Source: Melastoma dodecandrum (Eukaryota > Streptophyta > Magnoliopsida > Myrtales > Melastomataceae). From it: a stretch of DNA of 64,000 bases. Shown here in pieces: positions 53,061-64,000 of the stretch; within the stretch, counting starts at the first letter, position 1, and each line of letters starts with the position of its first letter. The DNA is taken from NCBI GenBank assembly GCA_029817715.1, contig JARUPY010000304.1:1-64000 (forward strand), in the 5' to 3' direction. A program made the translations under genes and the position numbers. Below the pieces are notes generated by a model. It saw nothing but the letters and a program-made list of their open reading frames with translations. It was not told the origin of the DNA and searched no databases.

Positions 53061-54470
53061 CCGACGCTTCTAGGATATCCTTCATAAATTTCATGTATTT
53101 TGGCATTTGCTCTAATGCCTCCGCGAAAGGGACTTAGATCAATAGCTTCTTGAACATGTTCAAAAATTTCTTGAACGACATTTCAACACTGGCCTTCTTT
53201 AATCTTTGTGGTAATGGGATCTTAGGCACAAACGGCGGTGGCATGATTTGTACCTGCGTGGCGACAACATTGTCAGTCTCGACAGGTTCCGAACTACTTA
53301 CCTTATGGCTACGACGCTTCTCACGAGCCTCTCAAAGGCCTCTTCCAAATCATGCCCGTTCCGAAGGGTTATTGCATTACAATATTCACGCTTTGGATTT
53401 GATTCTGTGTTGCTCGGTAAGATCCATTGTGTCGCATCGTCATAGAGCTTGCAAGCTGGCCCATCTGAATTTCCAATTGCTTGATAGAAGTAGCATGATC
53501 TTGGAAGATTATTTCTTGTTGTTTCCTTACTTCTTCCTGTTGCCTTTGCGCTTCTTCATGGCCTGTGATCAACTGTTTCAACAAATCCTCCACATTAGGT
53601 TTAATCTCACCTGCGGGATGTCGTGATGTGTCAGCGAAAGCAAGAGGTTGATTCATCCTTATTTGCATTTATTCTTGCTGGCCTTGGTTGTTCCTCCAGT
53701 AAAAATTTGAATGGTACCACCATCCGGAATTGTATATATTGGCATACACATTATTTTGTTTATATGCACCCGCATAATTGACTTCGCGCATTTCCTCCTG
53801 TAGCTCCACCGCCTGTGCTTCAGAGTAAACATTATTAGATGTATGTGGTGATGATAGAAGAGCATTAACCTCTCTCGTTAGAGCTTCCATTTGGGCAGTT
53901 AGTGATGCTAATGCATCATTTTGATGCATTCCATTGAATCCACGGGTAGAAGTTCTCCCTTGGCCATTGTTCGATATTTGCTTGAAAAGGTCCCACGACT
54001 CGTTGGGTGTCTTATTCATAATGGTTCTTCCTACCGCTGAATACACCATAGATTGGAGAGAATCTGTCAATCCGTCATATAAACTTTGAACGAGCATCCA
54101 TCTTGGGATCTCGTAGTGTGGCATAATCTGAGCAACTCCTTAAAATCTTTCCCACGCCTCGTACATGGACTCCGCCGGGTGTTAGCGAAAAGATGTGATC
54201 TCGTTCCCGAATCTTCATAGTCCTACTCGGTGAAAAGTATTTTCCTAAAAAATGCTCGTGTTAAATCTTTCCACGAGTGAATTGACTCCAGCGGGAGTGA
54301 ATAGAGCCAAGCCCGTGCCTTGTCTCTCAATGCGAACGGGAAGAGCCTTAGTCGAATTGCATCAGTGGTTGCTCCATTAAACCTGAAAGTGTCCCAAAGA
54401 TCTTTAAATCGAGTTAAATACCTGTGCATCCCTCCCGCTCGTTCCGGATGGGAACAAAAGGGAAGACCGT
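53060..54470 (-). pseudogene. Ty3/gypsy gag fragment
   Basis: From 54429 down: RFKDLWDTFRFNGATTDAIR and RLFPFALRDKARAWLYSL (gag core), a frame break near 54200, EIPRWMLVQSLYDGL, NESWDLFKQISNN, then a Q-rich stretch (EEAQRQQEEVRKQQEII; LEIQMGQLASSM) and, near 53060, an EALEQMPKYMKFMKDIL-like linker. It belongs to the same broad Athila/Tat group as the element at 5-11.6 kb but is a different copy. Protease, RT and integrase are missing. It is cut on its 5' side by R1d at about 54470. Confidence 0.82.
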
Positions 54471-56575
54471 AATCCTTCGTGGCTCCGTAAAAATTTTTGT
54501 TTGTCGCTTATCCTAGGTAAGCTAGAAAAAAAAAACGGAGTCGCCACCGACTTTATTAAAAATAGTATAAAGTCGGAAAAACCAAAGAGGGTTCGGGGAT
54601 TCCTAATTACTCACTCTTTCATTCGAACATGCGAAAAAGGGGTAACGATACTTTAAAAAAAAAGGTTTCTGATTAACGGGTGTTGGACCCGATCTAGGCT
54701 TTTGGGCCCAGACTCATGTCATTGGGTTACGAGCTTAGGCTCGATTCGGGCGTTGGACCCGAACTCATATGTGATGATCACATGCGCAATCACATACAAT
54801 TATTTAGATCAAAGTAGGCGGGGAAAAGACGATGACCGTGGGCCTATACACTTTGACCCACAGCCCGTTACAAGTGGAAAAATAGAAAGTCGGGAAGGCC
54901 CGCACCTTCCCTCATGTACCTTAAGTTTGACGGTTGGGGCCGCTTTAACGTCTTCAATCATCGCGGTTTTTACACACGCGGAGAAAAATCCACACGGTCT
55001 GTTACACGCGTCTTCACGGCTTCCTTTCCATACTTGTTGGAATTTCGAACTTGCACGAGTAGTGTTTATGGAAAAAATGGGAAAAAAGAAGAAAGTGGGA
55101 GAATAGAAAAATGGAAAAAAGGAAAGTGGGTTAGAAAATTCTAATATGAAATACGTAAACAAATTAGAATTTCTAAATAAGTCGGAATGAGACTTACGTG
55201 GGGCGTCTTGAGCCCATTTGACCGTGAATGCCTCCCGAGCGTTAATCGGATCGATGCGGGTCGATTTTCACCTCCGTTGAGCTATCCTGTTTTGCATCTG
55301 AGAGTGAACATGCTCCATGTCCATCCAAGGTTGCTCGGTCGTGTCCCAACATGTTTCTTAGGAATCTTGTTTCTCGTATCTTCGGAATTTAGGAGGATTC
55401 CACCAAAGTCCTGGAATTTTAGTCGTCCTTGAAGCTCCGCTCTAGTCCATCTTCAGGATCGTGTTGTCGGCCGAAAAAAGTTATTGGAAGACTAAAACAT
55501 ACTCCAACAACTCTAGCTAACCTTGGCAGCTACGGCGAGGGAGGCCGTGGGTCTTCTCCACAACCAAGAACATTACCTTGACGAGAGAAATGGATGATGA
55601 AGAAACGCCAGCAACGGGAAGGAGGAGGGAGCTCCTGGACGCAGAGGTTGCTCTGCTGCTTGGCGGACGAAAAGTCTTGGCCGATTCCTGTCCTCCGGCA
55701 ACCAATCTTGGCCGCGACGTAGAACGTTAGTTCCAGGGGGTTCCGCTGGGATTTCGCTTACCTTGACCGGAGAAGGCAGGTCGACGAGGGAAAGGCGAGC
55801 GAGAGGAGGAACTGGAGGGCGTTGGCTAGTGGATCGCGGCTGAAGGCGACGTCGGCACCCAAAGTAAGCTGAAAACCACCGAGGAAAGGAAGTGAAGCTG
55901 GGGAATTTTTCTGTTTTGTTTGAGGGGGGGTTGAATGAAATTTTTTTTCTTTTCTGTTTCTTTTTCTGTCACCCTGCTCCCCCCAAAAAATTCTCTTTTT
56001 ATATGTGACATGATTAGAGTGTGTTTGGGTAGGTAAAAAGTTGTTAGGTTGTTAGTTTGTTAAAATAATTTGTTAGGTTGTTAGAATAAGTTGTTATTAA
56101 TTTGTTAAAGTGAGTTGTTACAAATTAATTTGTATAAAATGAAATGAAAATTCGAATTAAATGTTAATGAAATGTTAAACTTTAATGAACTTTCGGAGAA
56201 AAATAAAAAGAATTTGTTGTTTTTGTTTGATTAATTATTTTAATGGGCTTTGTTGGATTTCAATCGTTTTCACCTTACAATTAAGAATCTAAATCCATGC
56301 ACACGTGATTGGACTTCAAATTAAAATGAATGAGCTTGATCTAAATGACAAAAAGCTTTAAAATGTCATTTTAACTATTATTTTATTTTTATTTTATTAT
56401 TTTTTTAAGAAAAGTTAAGAAATTAGTCTCATGTAACTAATTCTCAAATTGAAATTAATCATTAACCATGTAACATGAATTTAATCGAAAATTACGAAAA
56501 ATTCAAAATTATTTCTTTTAAAACCAAAGGTTAAAGATTAAAAAAAAATCGAAAATTCGATTTGAGGTGTCTACA
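54470..56575 (-). repeat. LTR-like dispersed repeat R1, copy d
   Basis: Reverse orientation. It starts (LTR sense) with TGTAGACACCTCAAAT at 56575 and ends near 54470 after GGCTCCGTAAAAATT. 54480-55200 matches R1a, R1b and R1c; 55500-55860 is a GC-rich block and 56040-56560 is AT-rich. About 2.1 kb, the most complete-looking copy. No partner LTR with the same flanks was found. Confidence 0.6.
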
Positions 56576-58452
56576 ATACCAATGAGGGTCCTCGTTTAGC
56601 AAACCTCCAAAACTATTATTTTCAATCATATTCAAGATTTTTGATCTCAAAATTATGCGCCTGAATTGCGGACAAAAGGAATGGCGTGTTCTCCAATAGT
56701 GTTGGGTGAGAATAGTCACGTATGGTCCTCCTTGGTGGTGGATCAACAACCTGATTGTGGTTCTCTTCTTCCATAGCTCGTCATTGATCCCTTGTCCGAA
56801 TCCAAAATCTCCGTTCGATTTTTGGATCCCCTCTCTCTCTTCCTTTTCATTCATACGACAGCCATACATTCAACGAACCTCTGAGTACCAGTTGCTCGTA
56901 GTGCCAGAAATTTCTGACGTGTTTGGATCCGGCTTGTCTGCGGTCACTTCCGGAGCAAACATTTGCCTTGGCCCCATCAGAAGGCATCCTCGCCATCCCC
57001 TTTCTTGCATCAACATGAGTATCCTGGAAACAAGCACAACAGACGACAATCTCCTCCAACCGCCAGTTGCGACCTGGAACAGGGGCTTTTCCTCAGCTTT
57101 TTCTTATTACGAGTACTCCCAAGGCGAATACCAACTCCCAACGACAGCCACAATGCCATCAACTCCATATAACAACAATTGACGATCAGCTACAATTCCA
57201 GCATAAGACAGTCAACCTCAAGCCGGCTATACCAGCAACATCTCCCTTTGACTCTTCCCAACAACAAGGAATGACGACTAGTAGATGTCCTCCAACTCTA
57301 AACGACCAACCAGACACCTTCCCATCTCTAGCAGCTGGACACTACAAGCCCAATGAGGACAATCCCAACATCCTCTTCTTACCGTGGTGCCAAGGTCTCC
57401 ACATTCTTCCTCGGGCCACCCCAAGGCGAGGCCACCCCTCAATGAGTCTCCTGTCTCTTTCCCTTAGTCACTCAACCCTTCTCTTACTTAGATTACGGCA
57501 GACACCAATGTTTGTTCTTGTTAAACTTGTCACATGTGACATGGAACGAGAAACCAAACACATATGAAGTGGATTAGTCTTGGCCAGACTATAAGGGAGG
57601 TAGTCGACGAGGCGTAACTTTCTTGTTCGGCATCAGATTGTCGTAAAGCTAGGTGGGTACTCTTCCTTACTTAAAGACACATCTCTTTAAAGTTGTTTGA
57701 AGTTATTTAAAGCTTTATAGGCTGAGAACCGTCCATTCTCATAGGCATGTGTATGCATAGAGGCGATATAACTTGTTCGCGGTTGGGATTTATTTGTTGT
57801 TCATGCATAGTCCTTGTTTGCTGTCCAAAATACTTTCAAAACATGCGTCCACCTATTCCCTAGGTCCCATAGCTTATACAGTAGCTTGGGAACTGATTTC
57901 AGGTCTGTGAGTGGCCCGGGAATGGTGGAGAACCCTCTAGTCTCCCATTTTGCCATCCCTCGCCATTACAGCCCCAAAGAGGGGACTTTTGAAGAGGTTA
58001 TGCACGTTGGCTGACCTCGACTCCCATAGACCAAATGATCCTCAATGGATAATGATCTTGAAAATTTTTTATCATATTTTAATGGCAATCAATGACTGAG
58101 ATAGGACCCTCGAAGTCAAGGATGTACATGCAATTTGCGGCCGGTCTACTTACAGCAGTCCCGCTTTGAAGGGGATCTCGAGAGACCTAACCATTGGATC
58201 GTCTCCAAATCCAGAAACAAACTAGACTTAAAGAAGGTTGTATATATATATATTTTGACCGTTGAAGTTTTTGGTTAATTCGGACACAATGAATAGAGCA
58301 TCTGCAGAGTTGGACTTGTTGCAGGTCACAGCCCCGTTCTTTGCGAGATGCTGAATGATTGCACTGTTAGATCACAATCGAATTTGACCGACATGTCCGT
58401 CGTTTGAGTGTGGTCATCAAACATATCGTGCGTATTTTTAGCTTATACGTAT
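56576..58452. other. Stretch without recognised gene between R1d and unit C
   Basis: Contains open frames on the + strand (56706-57182, 158 codons; 57067-57567, 166 codons) with a proline, serine and threonine-rich composition and no domain I recognise. It may be the internal region of the element to which R1d belonged. A short TA run lies at about 58237-58250. Confidence 0.35.
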
Positions 58453-59030
58453 GTTGTGTTTCACATTTTTTTTAAAGTCTCTATTTGCAGGAACCTAGGA
58501 AACCTACATGAATATCCTACTTTGCTCTGGCATAATTTGGGACACCACCGATGGATTTGGCCGAAACTTGATATGTAGCTTCCTAATTTCATAACCTTTC
58601 TGTGAAGTCTTCTTTTGTTTCCATCGGATGATCAATGACTGAGATATGACGGGAAAAAAGTTGCAAAGAATGGATATCAGGAGATCCCACCGTTGGATTT
58701 TGGTGAAATTTAGTACGTAAATTCCTCAATAAGATACGAATATGTGGATTTTAATTTTTCTTAAGTCAGACAATCTTACGTGAAGTTATGTTTTGTTCGG
58801 TAGACTTGCATATGTTGATTTTGTATTTACGCTTATGTTTGACTTTGTGTTTGCATAAACATCACTTTCTCACTTCCATTTTATTTTGCATGTACACTAC
58901 GGATGCAATTTTAGGAACATCAACTTAATATTTTCAAAGATTATTTTAAGGCGCGCGTAACAAATCGCGTTTGACACATGAATACATATGGAATCGCCAA
59001 TTATATATGCCTGATCGGACCTAGCATGAA

Positions 59031-61977
<2,947 letters not shown>

Positions 61978-62024
61978 GCTGTAGAATCAAAACACGCACG
62001 GAGACAGGGGTAAGAAAACTAAGG

Positions 62025-62037
62025 GATTATATAAAGA
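62025..62037 (-). promoter_or_regulatory. TATA box of subtilase copy C
   Basis: TATATAA about 50 bases upstream of the ATG at 61977; context identical to copy B. Confidence 0.7.
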
Positions 62038-64000
62038 GAACAAGAACAAAGGAACGGGCCTCCTAAATTTTGTTATTGGGTGAAATTTTTAGAAAACCAG
62101 ATATTTCATTTCAATAATATATCAACATTCCGGGCTATCCGAATGTGGGCTGATTTCATTTAATTTTTGTTGTTGTTTGTTTTCTTCTTTTTTGGGTTTT
62201 TAACCCATAAACAATTTCGGCAATGAAATCTAGCCTTGGATTGTTACCTGGAGGATTTTGTATTATGAGGGAAAAATTAGATTTGGCATGGGCTGTCCAA
62301 CTCATTTGAATTTCTAACCATAAAAATCTCGATAGTAAGAATAATCAGTCAGGGATATTAGTAAAGTTTATGATAATCTTTTATGGGATTTGAAAAGGGT
62401 AACCCTCACTCACTACATTGATAATTGGATTTAAATATCCTTTTAAAAATCTATCCAAAAAATCAAAGGATCGTTTATTTTATATCATCTTCTAAAATGT
62501 AGTATGTGCCACCACTAAAGAAGGTCGAATCATTAGCAAGAGACATAACCCAGGAGACGAATCTGTTATCCATTCATATTTAGTAGAAAACGATTGCTTG
62601 CTCTGCGTTTGAGGGCAATCAGCAAAGGAAATATTTATGTACACTTGCCATAAATGAGAAGGTACGTACGTGCATTGCCCAAATGAATGAGGTATTCGGA
62701 TAACCGACCAATCTCTGTGTCCACACGTATATTATATTCCTTTAACATCAAACATTAATTCAGTCAGAGATGGATTATAATATAAAATCGATCCATTAGA
62801 CTCGTTTACTCCCACTTTCTTATCAAACCCTAATCAATTAAAGCCCTAACACATTGGATTGGATGTTTGACATAATCCGTTTTGTACACTCGGTTTGGAT
62901 ATTGATTTGAAGATGCGGTCACCGTACTAAGAAAAGAAAATGAAGATCACACAAGATAATTTAATTGAAAAGGAATCTCAATTATCTTAGGCCCCACAAA
63001 TCAACGACACCACCGAGTGGCCTCATGGGCTCCCCACCATGTAGCTTTCCCTCCTCTTACTCTGTGGGTCTATAATAGAAGTTTTCGTAAGATGCCCAGT
63101 AGGCATCGCCTAATGACACAGGGGCTTGCTATGTTTGCACTATTCGAGGCTCCTACGCCTGCCTTTCGCCTGAGAGTTTACTTTTCTCTTCCCTTCGGCC
63201 ACAACAACCCTATGTGCTTCTCAACCTTGGGAGATATGATCGACAGTTTCATCGGCTCATCCAACAGGGCCATTCCCACAAGTCCCTGTCATGATTTCTA
63301 GGTTCCGCCACATACCTCGATCTTACTTCCCATTCTTCTTTAGAAGAAGCTCTCTATTTTCTATCCGTTTTTCCGAATCTTTCCAACAGAAATTGGAGTA
63401 TTTTTCTTATGATGGACATATTTGTCTCCAGTCATACGTCGGGGTTCTTGTCTGTTGCAAACCCCCTCATTGCCCTGGACTTCGACATTTAGCAAGTTTG
63501 CTGGATCATTGTAGGATGCATTCTAACACCTTTTCGAGTCATCCTACTCCCACTGTTGTCGCCGAAAATGTGTTGATTAGCAAAACACCTTAGGATATTT
63601 GGCATGAACATGAGATATTCGGATATTGATTTGAAGATGTGTTCACCTTACAATAGTAAAGAAAAGAAAACAAATATCGCATGAGACAATTCAATTGAAA
63701 AGGAAAACACTCGCGGATGCCATTGATTAATCTCATGAAAAAAAGTAGCAAGTAGCAACCCAAGATTGCATACCTAATATGATATAAGAAATATTTAGAA
63801 AGCTAATCCTAACCAATTCCTATAACATCGGAACAATTTGCATGTCTAACCCTACGCCTTGGAATCTTCTTCATGCCCGATCCTCATGTCACGTGTGTCC
63901 CAACAGTCGCTTGACTGCTGCCAACAGTGCCTTCGCTTGATCGCTGCTGACGTGCCTTCGCTAGATCGTGACCATGACGCCTTTCACTAAATGACCATCT

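Noticed and set aside
56706..57567. Two overlapping + strand ORFs of 158 and 166 codons
   Set aside because: No recognisable domain, biased P/S/T composition and location beside an LTR-like repeat; kept only as unassigned sequence.

Overview
This window is nuclear DNA of a flowering plant, most likely a eudicot. The evidence is intron-bearing cucumisin-type subtilase genes with plant splice sites, plant receptor-kinase, NPH3 and secreted-peptide sequences, and abundant Ty3/gypsy and Ty1/copia retrotransposons. The species cannot be named from the sequence. It is a gene-poor, transposon-rich region. Four genes look intact: one small secreted peptide precursor (+ strand, about 13.1 kb) and three subtilases (all - strand, at about 17-20, 31.4-34.4 and 59-62 kb). 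Almost everything else is mobile-element sequence or host gene fragments caught inside mobile elements.

Layout. 0-5 kb: two same-strand copies (R1a, R1b) of an LTR-like repeat, with AT-rich DNA between them. 5.2-11.65 kb: a decayed Athila-like Ty3/gypsy element on the - strand, with gag, protease and RT/RNase H/integrase remnants and a tRNA-Asp primer site. 11.7-17 kb: single-copy-looking AT-rich DNA around the peptide gene (PIP/PIPL type). 17-30.86 kb: subtilase unit A. It is interrupted at 21,495-29,542 by an LTR-type insertion with a CACGT target duplication and a matching empty site at about 35.32 kb. That insertion holds a G-type lectin (SD2-5-like) receptor-kinase fragment and a WAK-like kinase fragment, and the latter is itself split by a 3.7-kb copia element. 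30.86-38.87 kb: subtilase unit B, with an extra nested duplication upstream of the gene. 39.5-56.6 kb: LTR-like repeats R1c and R1d in the opposite orientation. R1c is split by a 10-kb LTR element (40,673-50,719; target duplication GTGTC) that carries a degraded DUF7745-like ORF, an antisense NPH3 gene fragment and a large hairpin-repeat array, but no recognisable polymerase. A gypsy gag fragment lies at 53-54.5 kb. 58.45-64 kb: subtilase unit C, cut by the window end.

The three subtilases share ten coding exons of identical lengths (719 residues predicted for each). In copies B and C I found only five amino-acid differences; copy A is older. The most unusual structure is the array at 47.32-48.83 kb: about 39 short inverted repeats whose stems change sequence in a compensatory way while the loop ACTAAC stays fixed. 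The second is the repeated capture of host kinase fragments inside LTR sequence, where captured genes more often lie in the internal region. A speculative functional link is that SBT4-clade (cucumisin-like) subtilases mature PIP/IDA-type peptides in other plants, and here such a peptide gene lies about 3.6 kb from the subtilase cluster.
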